NCBI RefSeq assembly: GCF_047663525.1
Contig: NC_092621.1
Coordinates: forward strand, 12,101,001-12,165,000
DNA length: 64,000 bases
Source: Anas platyrhynchos
Lineage: Eukaryota > Chordata > Aves > Anseriformes > Anatidae
Direction: 5' to 3'
Below, one piece after another: positions 38,490 through 52,165 of this stretch. The notes below the pieces were generated by a model. That model searched no databases. It was given only the letters and a program-made list of their open reading frames with translations, and had not been told where the DNA came from. The number at the start of each line of letters is the position of its first letter. Positions within the stretch are counted from its first letter, which is position 1. The translations under genes were made by a program, and so were the position numbers.

Positions 38490-41488
38490 CCAATTCCCAA
38501 GGGAACTTAGGGAGACACAACTCATCAGTCTGGGACTTGCTCAGAATATTCAGAATCCCCTTCTCATTAGGGTTTTTCACATCAAATTGGTTTGATAAAC
38601 GTTTTGACCTCTGCATACCACTGATAAACTCTGAAAGCTGTTCCCCTCCTCCCTCTACCCTTACTGTAAATATCTTGCAGATGCTCTGCTCATTTTTCTT
38701 CTACTATAGCCAGCTGGCAACTCTGTTGGCACGCCAAAGAATTCCCGTCATCATAGCAAAGCAACCTTTTAGTTTTCATCTCTGGATATTTTCTCACCAA
38801 TATGCCAATCAGTTGATATTTTAAGATTTCTATTTAATTTTGCCATTAGACCAGTGGACAGAAAGTGTAATCTAGACTATGAGTCTTTAGCATAAACATC
38901 TTCAGGAAACCCTGTCCATCAGAATGAGAATATTAAGCAGATGGAGTTGAGAAAGGTTATGGAAAAGTCCAAGAGAGTTTCACAGAAGGTTAGTGCCTTT
39001 GAACAAAATATTTAAACCAATCTATAGCATTTTATAATAGGGATAGAATTTTCTATTAAATTCCTTGGATGGGGCTAAAAGTTCGCCTGGAAGGATCACA
39101 TTCAGTATTGAATTTTCATTTGCTGGGTATATCCCAGAGGCTTCCAGCTTTGTTTCAATATATTACTATTATTTTCATCCCTAGTAAATGCTAAATGCTT
39201 TTCCATTTAAAAGAAAGAAAAAGAAAAAAAGAAGCAGCAAGCCAGAGCTGCTAGGTAGTACCACTGTTATGCACAGAGACTGTGTGAAGTCCGTGAGACT
39301 GACATCCAAGGAATGCACACAAAATCACGGGAAAAATGTGCTGGACACGGATGATGTGGAGCCCCTGTGGTGCTGTGCTCTGCGAGAGGAAGGGGGCTGG
39401 CAAGAAAGGAATTTGTCTCTGTCCATGTCAGTGGTGGGACGAGCACGCGATGCAGAGGGGAGGGTGGCGTAAGGCTGATGCAGCACGCCTTGTCTTTAAT
39501 GAAGCTTGTTAATTTGGACCCTGGGCTGCATGGTTCCTGTCGCACAGCTCTCAGGCAGCACGGAGAGTGGGTGAGGCGAGGCTCTTTCTGCTCACCACGG
39601 TGCAGAAAACTGCCCAGAGCAATGCATTTGTCTGGAGGAAGCCAAGTGAAGCCTGTGGTTTTCGAGCACGCCCAGCACTCGTTTGTCTCCCAGCACTGCC
39701 CCCGTGTTATTCCCAAGGAGCTCAGAGGCAAATTGCAACAGGCAAGGCCTTTTTCTCCGTATCCACATGAGTTTCTAGCATACAGGAGTTGACTGATCCG
39801 CTCCAACATGTAACATCACATGTGACACTATTAACGCTTGTTTTAGCATGAAGAAGAGGGAGGCGTGAGGATGACACAACCAGGAGTGTGGGTGGGAACT
39901 GGTTAGGCAGGTGTAGCTGTTGGGAAAAGCATCTACCAAGTTTGGCTCAGAAATGGAGAGGCTGAGCCACAGGTAAGTAGGGGAAAGAGAGAAGAGGTAA
40001 TAACACAAAGACCAGCCTGATACACTGGAGAAAGCAATGATGAACCCACAGAACGAGTGTGGAAAATCAGTGGGGTCTGAGGAGTGCCGGGAGAGGATGG
40101 AGCAGGGAAAACAAGGGAGAAAAATATTTTGAGGAGTGTCAGTGGAGCGAAAGGAACAGGAGCTAGATTGATGGCATGTCAGACAGGTCTGGAAGAGACA
40201 GATTTAAGATTAAGTTATGGATTCTCCTCCCGATTCTGCTCTTGAGGCGGAAGAGATGATGGATTTATGCATCACTGTTACTTTTATACAGCCTACTGAA
40301 TGAAAGGTTTGCTGTCACAGCGTGATTCACGCATTTCCAAGGACCAGGCCTGGAAGACGCACTGTGTCTGTACATTGAGCAGTTGTGCCTACTTTACTTC
40401 TCACTTGAATGGATGTCCTGGTTAAAAATCTAACACTGGCTCAAAATCTTTAGGCATGTTCAAGGAAAAACTAACTGCTTACATCTCTCCTTCTCGGCTC
40501 CCCCCACACACTATTTCTACTTTCCCCTTTCTCCAAATACTCGTTTATTTATTTATTTTATTGTGACTTGAGGGGGTGGATAAAGAGGCAATCACAGCCA
40601 GCCAGGAGACCAAGAGATACAGGAAATCTGACTGGCCAGCTGGCTACTCACTCCTGGCAAACAGGAAGGTTAAACAAACAGGCTCGTGGGCCACGTGTGC
40701 ACAGCCAGCCCCAATCTGAAATATAGCTGTTAGTTGCTTCCCCTAGCTCAGCACCACCTCTGAACCACAGCCCAATTCGTCAGCTCCTGACAACCGAAAT
40801 ACAATCTCTGAGCTCTCCTGAGATTAATGTGAGCCCTGCTGCATGGTCAGCATAGAGCCGCCCTGCCTGTCCCTGCTAGCTTCAGCCTGCACCCTTTGTG
40901 GTCCCTTGGGGTAAGTCCTATCCGAACCTAATCAGCTTCTGTTGACCAGACTTTTCCCTTTCCCTTCACAACTAGTGTCAAATCCAACCCAGATGTGAGC
41001 ACTTGAATTTCCCAGCTCTGACAATGAACTAATGACCGTGGGTGGGTACCTGGGTGGGTGCCTTTGTTCATTAGTCCATCCCGACCTTAATGCAGAGATG
41101 CCTTTCCCCTAGGTCTAATCATGCAGCTCCTACTTTGTTCTTTTCCTATTTTCTCCTTCCAAACCCAGTGCTAACTGGGTGATGAACTCGACCAGCTTGA
41201 ACCTGCATCTTGTACATTGACCACTACCAGCAAGCTGGAGCAGGGGCTGCCTTGTCAACACACCCATGTGAGATCTTTGGTGGCAAACTGCAACCACCTA
41301 ACACGATAGAACTGTTTTACAGAGAGTACATAGCAGCATGCAAACCTGGCAGAGCTGAAAAGGGTTTTCCTATGTTTATTTTGCTGCTTGGAGAGGGAGA
41401 GGTTGGAGAAAAATGTAAGACGGTGGCCTTCCTAATCACAAAGGACAGGCAGGAAGGGAAGCACTCAAACAGTACTTGAATATCATAG

Positions 41489-41510
41489 CCCTTTCATGGG
41501 CATGAAAGGG
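41489..41510 (+). repeat. Perfect short hairpin
   Basis: CCCTTTCATG (41,489-41,498), a 2-base GG centre and the exact reverse complement CATGAAAGGG (41,501-41,510) form a 10-bp stem with almost no loop. No T-run follows, and no gene lies next to it. Confidence 0.85.
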
Positions 41511-43914
41511 CCAGTCGAGCTGGGGAGCTGTGACTGGGGGAGCAGAAGGGAAGCCTGACTCTCATGGGATCCCCTGGCTGCTGAGGCAGTGGGTGCCAGG
41601 CATGTGTGCCCCAGCCTATGCAGTACAGAGCAGGCTGGAGGAATTACAGGTGAAGGACAGCCGGGTGAAGAAGGAGATTTTCTTTTTTGTTTACTCATTG
41701 TAGCCTTGTTTCCAGCCTTGTAATGCAAAGACAGATTGTGTTTCTTCCTGAGTAAACTCTTACTCTGTCTTTATCCTTACATTCCTTTGCAGCTGGAGGT
41801 GGTCCAAGTGGGACTTTCAGATTCAGTGACTTTTTTTTTTTCTTTTCCAATAACTAATGCAAATACAGTGCTGTGTACCATGCCTCCCTGGGGTGTTTGC
41901 ACTGTGACATCTGTTCAGCTTCATAAAATACAAGGACCCTCCCTTGACTCGTTCAGTCTGAGCGAAATGGGAAGTAGACGTCACGGCAAACCAGTTGGAG
42001 AAAAGTGTGACTGGATATACACATACGTATTGTTACATTGGGAACTGGTCCTCAGCAGTCTGCAGGCATACAACCAAGCAGTTTAGAAAGTTCCTAGGAC
42101 ATTGACACACAACCACACTACCCGCAAAAGTCATTTAGTGATTACATGACTGTGAAATTGCACCTGCAGTTATACTGAAACCTGACTAGTAAGCATGATG
42201 GTCAGTGTGACACAGACCTACAGTACACGTATAAAAAGGCCAACAAGTTCCTAATTGCATGCGTAGAGGTAAATCAGGCTCTCAGGCCATATATTTGAGA
42301 CTGTAACACATTCTACCACAGTCAGCTTTAACTTTTGTTGCTTTGTTTCTCTATGTTGGGCCCAACAGAGTTCTTTCATTCCCAAAAGAAGGACCACTGT
42401 GGGGAGTAAAAGTGATGTGAATCACTTTGGGAATTGAGGGCTTGCTTCTCTCCACTCTTCCTCTGTGTCCTACCCCATCAGCTCCCTAGAAAGCTACAGT
42501 GGTTTTAACTTTCATCAGCCAGCAACAATCCCATAAAGATGCTGAGATAGCTGTGGGCTGCTGCTGCACCTACCATCCAGATGTGCCGATTTCTCCCCAG
42601 TAAGGCAAAGTGTAGCATAAGTCCTGTAAAAGTTACTCTGCTCCGAGTTAGACAACATTCTTCAGAAAGAAATCTGTATCTCTTCCATATCCCTATAACT
42701 TATGAGGCGAAAAAGGAAACATAAATCAAACATATTTAAATGACCTGGATATGGGCCTCACTGGAAAAATCTAAAATGCTTCTGTGGCCACAGGAATAAT
42801 TTTCACTTCATGTTTTTGGACTCCATAACACACCACCAAAAGCACTCAACATTGGGAAAGTAAGATCTCTTAATGGAAATATTATAGACTTGTAATTTGC
42901 TTAGGCGGCAGTTTCTGTAAAAAGATTTCTTGCTATTCTAAGGAAATGAAAAACGTATGTTTTGTTTTCATACAAAAAGCACAGCCATTGACAGAGGAAG
43001 GGCAGTAAACAGTGAGTGTTACAGCAAAAGTCTCGGTGCAGTGCTGTTTTAAGGAAGAAAGATTGAACTGCTCTGCTGAAAGGCAATCACAGACCTTTAT
43101 GAACTTGAAGTTTAGCTTGAAGTGTAATGGACAACATAATAAATGTTAAATAAATAATAAAACTGGTTTAACTTTAGGATGGACTTCACTTTGGGCTTCA
43201 CTTCTGTTGCCATTTTCACAAGGGTAAAATTTCAGTGGACATCTCTGATTGAACAATACAGATTGTATTGCTGGTAAAGCTGTAAAGCAGAAAGCATAGA
43301 GCTGTACACATTGAATTAGATGTTAAAATACATTAGAATGTGTGAGGTGAGTTAATATATATAGAATCAAACATTTTTCTGTTATTAAATCCTTTATTCT
43401 CTGTGAAACAATGAATTGCAAGTAGGTCTGCCCACAATTAAAGAGTTCTGAGACTTTTAAACAGTAATAAATGATTTGAGGTGTAAATCTCTCTAAAACA
43501 ACAGGATATTCAAAATGTTTCAAGCACCTGCATTCAAAAAATCATGATCTTTGATCTTTAATTTTATCTCATTTCCAACACCCCAACATGGAGCCACACA
43601 AAGTGGTTATTTCATACCAACAAACTTGGGTTTCAGTTCTTTGCAAGCTCTAACTGTGTTATTTAGATCTGAAACTGAATCCCTTTGCAAAGTTTCAGCA
43701 GGTCCAGATCAAGGGTTTGGGTTTGGTCTAGAGTATAGAAAGTGGCCCAGCTGAAAGGCTCGGAAAATAACTGAAACATGCCCGAGGTCAGAGTGCTGGT
43801 GAGGATCCAGGTCTTTGATTCTGGCTCCTCTCTAATTTAAGCCCTGTATTTGATGAATTTTCTCGGAATAACAAAGGCTGAAGGCATAATGGCCCTGTGG
43901 TCAAGCCTGGAAAG

Positions 43915-43918
<4 letters not shown>

Positions 43919-43950
<32 letters not shown>
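43919..43950 (+). repeat. (AT)16 microsatellite
   Basis: Sixteen perfect AT dinucleotides, a self-complementary tract able to extrude as a cruciform. Confidence 0.96.
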
Positions 43951-43952
<2 letters not shown>

Positions 43953-46900
43953 CCATGAAGAACTTATGTTCATCATATGAGGAATTTAGACTGACTTCTG
44001 TCATTTTTAAGTAGCTGCAGAGAATGCTGCTGTGTCAGGGAAATGGGCCAAGGAAAGATCTGCACTGTATCTCCAATAAAGTTTACCTGGCAGCTAAAAA
44101 TCAGCTCAAGTGGGGATTACCTAACTGTAATATTCTCAGTTAACAGTGAGTACACTCATTTTAGACAGCTAATGGTTTTAAACACCACCTCGCTCGCACG
44201 CCCGCACAGCCCTAAGCGGTGTTTTGGCACACTTGCTGGTGTGCCTGCCCTCCTGCCAGGGCTGCGCTGATGATGACTCTCTCAGTTCACACACGCACGG
44301 TGCCTGGCTGAAGACACGTGGGATGAGCTGACCAGCCGTGTGAACTTTTCACAGTGGTTTCTGTGATGTCTGGACCCTCTGGAATGCAGAAGATTCCTAT
44401 TTCACCAGTGTACCATGACTTGCATTTTGGGCAGAAAAACATGTAAATATAATTAGGGAGCTGGCAGCTAAAATTCCCTTTAAAAACACAGTCAAGCTCT
44501 GTGGCTTTCATTTCTATTTTATTTGGGACAGATTAATCTGATACTGCTCGAGACAAACTTGCCTATTGCCTTAAGAATTTGGGAGTTTTCCAGCAGACTG
44601 TCTATGGGTTGTGTGTGCCTGTCTGTCCAGAGTAAAGGTGAAGCAAGAACTGTATGATTTTCACTCGGTTGTGAGCAATTGTAAGAGGCTGTGTGTTCTT
44701 CAGCTTTCTTCTCTTTTCCCTTCCAAGTATCAAGATACGCAGTTTTTAAATACCTACCACCAGCAGGGTCAAGGCTTTCATAACTCAAAAAATGTGTGTT
44801 TCTCTCTGCCGAGGTTATGGGCTGAGGAGAGTAGCCCTGCTCTGGCAGCCTCCTCCATCTCCATCAACGTTGCTGTTGTCTATGGCCAGGCTGCAGGGAA
44901 GCAATGTAAGGTCAACAAAGTATTGACCGCCTTTTGGGTAGACATGACAAGATGCAGAGCCTCAAGAAGTCTTAAGGGAAGGAAAAGCGGACTGACAAAG
45001 AACCAGGTCTGTGGCTGAAAGACACTGATTCCCTCCTGTAATTAGACAGACATAGCTATCTAATTTTGCTAGAAACTACAGACAGGGAATTCCGTTTCCC
45101 CCATGGTCAGGCAGGAAATGCAAAGTCCTGCAGTCACTGACTTTTATGTAATACAAATACACTGGAACTTGTAAGGACCCTAAAAGCAGTTCTCCAAGGC
45201 CAGCTTCTGGAACCAAATAGGAATTTACTGCTCTGTCTGTGATGGGGGAGGAGTAACACAGACAGATTGATTTCAATGCGTGAGGAATTTCTGTTTATGG
45301 AGCCTGTGATTGCATTGAAGGGACAGAGAGGCTTTTCTAAATTGCTTTTCCAGAACATCAAGGAAGGGCTTTAATGTGCACAATGGGGGTATACTAATTT
45401 ATCTTCAGTCTCTTGCAAAGCACTTCTCCCTGGGCTCTGGAAACCAGCCTGCAAGAACCTCTTTATGGCTGGTGCCAGCAATGTGCATCAACACCCCCAA
45501 AACACTGAAGAATGACATTTCCTTATTTCTTCTGCTTTGTTGCTTAATACTTTCCCTTTTTATGGTACTATGTATAGAACTGCCATGCCTACTCTGTTTT
45601 ATTTAATCTTTAAAATCCATTTTCCCTTTCCATTTGTAAATTCTGCACACGTCTTATGTCTGCATCCCTAGGTCTTAATGCTGACTGTAGGTGATGGATC
45701 AGCTCCCACTTGCTAGTTCATTTGGGAGTCTGTACAGCTACTGACTATGGCCAAGGTTAGTTTCTCAAGTAATTGGACCACAACCTTTTGTTCTACTTCA
45801 GTGTTTGTGTGGCTTCAGCTGGCAATGGTCTATGGCAGACCATGCTCACCCATACACAGGCATCGGCTCATAGCAGCAGCCCACAGGCTTTTTTTCAGGG
45901 CAACATGTGCAGTGATTACACAGTCACAGACAGGCTATGGGAAGAAAGCAAAAGATCTATAAAAACGGTAAACATGTATGGTTATATGATCTATTTTTGT
46001 CTCTATAGTAGTAGAAGCATTTTTAAAAGAATACCTCCAGCAACGGGGAATGAAAGAAATCAGAGGAGGAAAAGAAAGAAATTGGACAGAGTAGAAAAAA
46101 TAAAGGGAAAGAAGAGACAAGGAGCAACAAAGAAAAGCCATGAATAGGTGGAAAAAGGAGAAGAAAAATTTTGAAAGGGCCCATTTGGAAAGCAGAACAA
46201 CAACAACAACAAAAATAAATAATATATGCTGAAGCTGTGTTCAGTACACACTTTTGAACTGAGATGTCATTTATATTTTGGTGAGTATTATTTGTTCCTT
46301 CACACCCAGAAAACAAACTCCCACACCCACTTCATAATATATTCTCAGTGTTAGGTGGATACAGCTATACTCACAGACAGCAATAAATTTCTGTTCATGC
46401 ATGTACATAAAAGAAAAAAAAAATGTATGTTTTATGCTTTTGCTGAGATGCTTAAATGTTAACGAGGTTATAAATAAAAACACAAACATTTTCAACTTTC
46501 CCTCTCAAAATCTCATTTGAAGTTCAGGTTGAGTATCGTGTGTTCTTAAACCAAACATACACACAGCTCAAAAGCACACGGGCAACACAATTTTTAGGAT
46601 AGAATTCTACATGTTTCCTCTTTTTTCTTGGTGGTAAGGCCAGCATAAAGAATTTCTATTGCGCACTCCACCCTAAGACTTGGGCTTATGGCTCACAATT
46701 TCCAAAGCTGAGCTGATACAATTGCTTGGGAGGTTATTCTGTACATATTTTTGTGGTATTTATGGAAATTATATGGTAAAACTCTCCTTAGTTTTCAAAG
46801 ACAGAATGTTCTTTCACTCCAACGTGGAGGTTTTAAAGGAGTATGACCTTTGTGTTTTTTTAACTGATCTAGATCAGGGTTATCATTAGCTTAAGGGTTT

Positions 46901-49900
46901 CAAAACACTCTCTCCCCACCTCTTCTCCTGCTCTCCAGCCACCAGCAGTCTGCAAAACCTTGCATCAGCCACAGAAGAATCTTTTATTTGAGGCTGTGCT
47001 GTTGCATTTACTCAAAAGCAGAATTTTGTCATGCTGCCCTAGCCAATATTCCACCCATTCTGAATATCTTGCTGGGATTAACAATTTAGGAAATCCTGAT
47101 CTAGACCTAAACTCCTGAGAAATGTCTTTTTGTTGACAGAAAAAGAAAACACATTTCAGTGAAGTTTAAAATGTAATAAGAGAGGTTTTCCAAGGTCATC
47201 TGGTTGTGCTCACACATTTTTATTATTGTTTAAAAAAACATTTACAGAGCATTCAGAGCATAATCACAGTGTTATCATGTATTCCTGTCTCCCAGATTGT
47301 TAATCCTCAAAGACAGAGGAGGTTGTGGTGGAGAGATAGGGGCAGATTCCAGCCAAATGGGAAGGACACAGAGTAAAGTTAATCACAGTACCAGAATAGC
47401 AATGAGTTCATCAATGACCTCGGTATGAGGTTTCCATTCAAAATCTGCTTCAGAAACATCAGAGTTTATAAATACAAAGTTAGCTATCATGTTCACATTG
47501 ACAGTCCCTCACATGGCTTTTCCTTCTATTGAAAATTGATTCCTGATTTTTTTACGTTAATCCTGTTTAAGGGTAACAACATTACTGTATCTATCCACCT
47601 ACTACTGCAAAAATGCTGTACCTATTATTTGCAGGGAATAAAAAAGAGATAAATATCTTTTAAAAAAAAGTAATGATGAATGGATGTTTACTGTTATAAG
47701 CATCTACCATGAGTATTCCATCCCATCATAGGTGTAGCCTGTGTCGCAGAATTCCCTCAGTTAATCTTTCACCCAGCCCCACACAGCTCACCTGAAAGGC
47801 ACCCATCTGCTCCTGGCAACTCCTTCTGAGCTGGTGCTGAATTCTGGGGGCCAGCAACCACTGTGCTCTAACAACCCACCACACCGGCCTGATATATGAA
47901 TGTAATTTACAGCCACTCCAAGCTCCACTTTCATCACATAAAGAAGGCTTTATATAACTGAAACTGAGTTCCAAATGCATAAATAACTAAAATTGCACAG
48001 GTACATGAGGTCAGCTATAGCTACCTGGTGAGCTGGATGGGAAAGCTCAGCAGCAAACTGTTCTGTCCACCCCTGGATATCCTGCCCACTTTAGCCTGGT
48101 AAATAGTGGGAATTTATTACCAGCTTTGGGATTTTGCTCACATTTTTCTGACCTTCAGGGCATGCTCAAGAGTCTGCTTCTGCTTTCTTAGGTAATTAAT
48201 GGGGGAAGTGATGAGGTCTGGGCTCCGGGAATGCAGTGTGTCTTGAGCAGTGATGGCTTGTATAAATAGATTAAGTGACAGACAGAAGCTTGCTTTTTTT
48301 CTGTTTGTCTACAATATAACAATTCTCATTTTTTCATTTTGTAAATACACAGGCTTATGTATTTATCTAGATATATTCATTAAAACATAGTCTTTAAAAA
48401 GACCAGTATATGATCAAAAACCTTAGAAAAACTGAATCACTTTGCTGTGGCAGTTCTTTCTGACACAGCACCTGGGAAGAAATCATGGGCTGGGAGAGAA
48501 AGAGTGAGGGAGAGAGGCAGAATGTTAAATCAACAGTGGGAGACACAGAGGCAAACAGAGAAAAGAAAACACAGGCCATGGAAGAGGGCACAGAGGTGAA
48601 GGGGAGCTGTAAAGGAAAAAAATCCAGACAAAGAGAGAGCAAATGAGATGGAGACTGCGAGACAAAAGGTGCGGGGGAGCGATATGGGAGAGAAGGAATG
48701 GGAGAAACCTATTCCATCAATTTTTGTCGTTTACTAATGGAAATGTCTTAAAAAAACTGATGGATGCACGGTCCTCTCAAAAACGTACACGTGTTCCATG
48801 GGAAGATTTGAACACAGGGCATTTCTTTGCATGCCTGGCTATGAAGCCCAAATTGTCCTCTGATCAGTGAAGGGAACCGTCAGCGTAAATGATGTTTAAT
48901 GGCTGCTCTTGACATTAGAAAAGATTGCCCTCACTTCTGATTTATAGCCCCAAGGGGATAGTCTATGAAAGAATCTTACACACTGAATTTCCAGTTTAAT
49001 AGACACTGCCCCAATATTCAGTAGAAATATTTCACGTTCATCATGTATTCTTTCTTTTTATGGATTTCATCTCATCTCAGAGCAATAAAATCTTAGGATA
49101 TGCTCCTACTGATTAAAATTTAGATTAGACAAAATTGATCTTATTGATTATCTGAGCCTCAATGTGCCACTACCTAGAGATTTGATGAGAAACATTTGCT
49201 CCCTTTTGCACATCTTTAGATCACTTTAGTAGCAGAGAAAAGAAAATCTTAGATTAGTACTTGTGCATAAAGTAAAAAGATTGAGGATTATGACTGTATT
49301 GTGATACTTCAAATTAGACATAATATGCATATACATGTAGCTACAGGTTTTAGCTACTTGTCTGATATTTATGCACTTCAGACCTTTCTCATATCTGTAA
49401 TCCCTTTTGTTTTACTAGAGCTATTTGCGTGAGAATAAGCTATCTGAGTAAGTAAATGTTTCCAGGATTGGCCCCTAACTGCTTTTAGTATGGTTATCAA
49501 CACTGGCCATCTGTGTTTTTTCATTTTAATTCCATAATTGAATGCTTGCCCTTTGAGAATTTCAAGGACCAGGAAGCAGCAATAAACCTCTTTTGCAGTT
49601 TCAAACCAAATACTCCAACAATTATAAGTTGATGGGAAATGCAGTAAAAAGATTTTTTTTTTTTTTTTTTGACAGAGCAATTTATAAATATAATTTAATT
49701 TTGCTAACAAGAATCATAACATTTCTGTGCAAAGATGTGGCTTGCTTGGCTGTGTGCTTAACCATTTTTGAGCTAGTCTTTTGAGATGCAACCTAGACAA
49801 ACAGCAGGTACGTAATCAGATAAGTAGGTCTGCATCAATGGTACATTCTGATTTAAGATTATTAGGGTTTTTACTCACTTTTATTTTGTTTTACAGACTG

Positions 49901-51920
49901 TAAATCCAAGCCTGTATTTTCTAGTTGGTAAGTAAGGAGAATTAAAAACCTGCAACCAATGAAAAGCAGCACTCCAATCTTCCATCTATACTGGTATGGC
50001 TGGAATGTTGGTAAGGATACAGTCACCATCTTATGATTCAGCGCTTACTCAGCTTTTGTTAACTCTCCCATGATTAGTTTTAATAATGAGATAAAACCTA
50101 AGGATCCAATCACCATACTGGTTTTAAAGTATGACTGGGAGCTGTAACCGTGCAAATGAAAGCAGATATGGCTACAAGACCAGATACCTACTTAACATTA
50201 GCTGAAGGAAAGAATAAAATGTACAGATAGATTCTTACTTACAAGGGAAATAAAGCAGTGAAAATGTAATTGGACCTGCTTTAAAGGAACTTTACACACA
50301 ATAAACAGCATAAATCACCCTTATAAATGTAAACGAAAATACAATTATTATATTAGATCCAATTGGCACAAAATTAAGATTTGTATTTTTTCTCAGAGTT
50401 CTTGACTAATAATATTCCTCATGAAATAAAAAAGTTGAGGTTAATAAAAACAATTCCCATGCACAGCAAAGCAGATCTCTATGCTAATGTTTTTACCTTC
50501 AGACCAAGCACAAATTGACTGTTCCCTAACTCTCCAGGAGAGGAAAAAGCCAAAAAGCATAAAGAATGATAAGTCGTATCTTTATTATATATTTATTTAT
50601 TTATTTCAGGTATTAACTGCAACATAGTTATTATTATTATTATAAACTATTACTATAAACTATTCAGTCATGACATTTATAAAGAACATCACAGTCTTTG
50701 CTAGCCTTCTGGTCCAGTGAGGCATGAAGCCATTCCTAGTAGACCAATGCTTCTTTGAATACTGGCTGTATAGGACAATATATGCTACTTTGTAGATTCA
50801 GTTCTCCTAAATACTGATGGCAATCTTACTCCATCATGAACTGAACTGAGGTTTTAAAACCTGTTGGCATGGCAAGTATTCAATTTAGTTCGATACAGCT
50901 TTCATGCACGGATACATATCATGTAATCTCACCTCCTTGCAGGCAGAGAAGGAATTTGGACAGGCATTTTCTAGTACGTAGTCAGACATAGGGGCTGTCC
51001 AGATTCCTAAACCAAGTTAAAGTAAACAAATTGAAAACACATCAGGAAGGTTTGTCTGTGCTTATGTTAACATTTTGTTTTGGTGTGGTTGGGAGTGAAC
51101 CTCCCATCATGTTGGCTTGATTTGCATGCAGAGCAGCTCTGGTCCACATGAATTAGACGTAGAAGAATCTCCATTACAAATTCTCATTAAACATGCTCCA
51201 CATCCTTGTGGGATTACATGGGTCTAAGTCAACAATTTGTACTTTGGATGTCTTTGAAACACCTGTGTTGGGGATGCTTTGCTCAGGGGAACAGACTGAA
51301 TGATATCTGAAGGAAAAATGCACAGCTGCATGCAGTGTAAATACAGGGGCCTTAGCTCCAGCTGCTCTCATCCTCCCTCAAGCACCAAATGGTTCGGTGA
51401 AGTAGACACAGGTCGTTATCATCCTCATTTAGAAGATGTCTCTCACTGAGACCTTCAATTCACTTGTATAATATGCATTTTTTACAGAAGATGAAAAGGG
51501 ATGGCTTGATGTACTCTGAAGGACATCTGGGGAAGGTCAGGTTCCTGGAAGTCAGCACAGTCTTGGGAGGGAATGATGCTGATGAAAACAGAGGTCGAGG
51601 GAAGTTCAAAAGCTGCATGAAAGTCATGTCAGAAATAAAAGTAAAAAAATAAAAATAAAAATAAAATTAAGAGACAAGACTGCCATTCACAAGGGAATTG
51701 CTGATTCAATTATTTACATTAACAGAGATTTTCAAAGCAAAGAGACCTATTTGCTTTCTTCAATAATTGCAGTGCTGCAAAAAAATCTCTCAAAGCACAG
51801 GACATGTTGAAGGATGAATTCAGTAGCAGAGGCTGTAGTCTTCCCCAGCAGGCATCTCATTGCAACCAGCTACCATTTCTTTGCAACCTTTGAAGAACAG
51901 ATTTTCCAGATAAAGTCACT

Positions 51921-52165
51921 GTGTGGCCCCCAGCACAAGAAGGACATGGATGTATTAGAACGAGTCCAGAGGAGGCCACGAGGCCATGAGGATGCTCAGA
52001 GGTCTGGAGCATCTCTCCTATGAAGACAGGCTGAGGGAGCTGGGGGTGTTCAGCCCAAAGGAGAGAAGGCTCTGGGAAGACCTTACAGCTGCCTGCCAGT
52101 GCCTAAAGGGGGTTACAGGACAGCTGGGGAAGGACTCTGTGTCAGGGGGTGGGATGATGCTGAAG
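51921..52165 (+). mobile_element. CR1 LINE internal fragment (after RT, before 3' UTR)
   Basis: Plus-strand CR1 sequence with TGGCCCCCAGCACAAGAAGG, GTCCAGAGGAGGCCACGAGG, GGTCTGGAGCATCTCTCCTA, GAAGACAGGCTGAGGGAGCT, GTTCAGCCCAAAGGAGAGAA and GACAGCTGGGGAAGGACTCT. This is the segment at the boundary of ORF2 and the 3' UTR. It is truncated at both ends, since the terminal octamers are absent on the right, so the right end must have been lost by deletion or decay. Confidence 0.9.

Larger units (their letters stand above)
38490..51920. other. Intergenic stretch without recognisable genes
   Basis: No exon, RNA gene or transposon is recognised. Open frames such as 39,267-39,809 (-) and 39,367-39,792 (+) overlap each other on opposite strands and lack domains. 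Purine-rich stretches occur at about 46,045-46,220 and 48,480-48,700. AT-rich repeat-free blocks lie near 49,040-49,370 and 50,180-50,480. An (AAAAAT)-like stretch is at 51,633-51,668. Confidence 0.5.

Noticed and set aside
37708..38616. 302-codon minus-strand open frame with a long Gly-Arg-Glu-Gly-Lys repeat
   Set aside because: It is a direct product of the stop-free CCCTT/AAGGG array; the same peptide appears in all three frames of that strand, and the flanks show no coding features.
39267..39809. Opposed open frames of 180 (-) and 141 (+) codons
   Set aside because: They overlap almost completely on opposite strands, neither has a domain, and no transcription signals are visible.
43788..43976. 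Membrane-like peptide with repeated Ile-Tyr
   Set aside because: It is the translation of the (AT)16 microsatellite.
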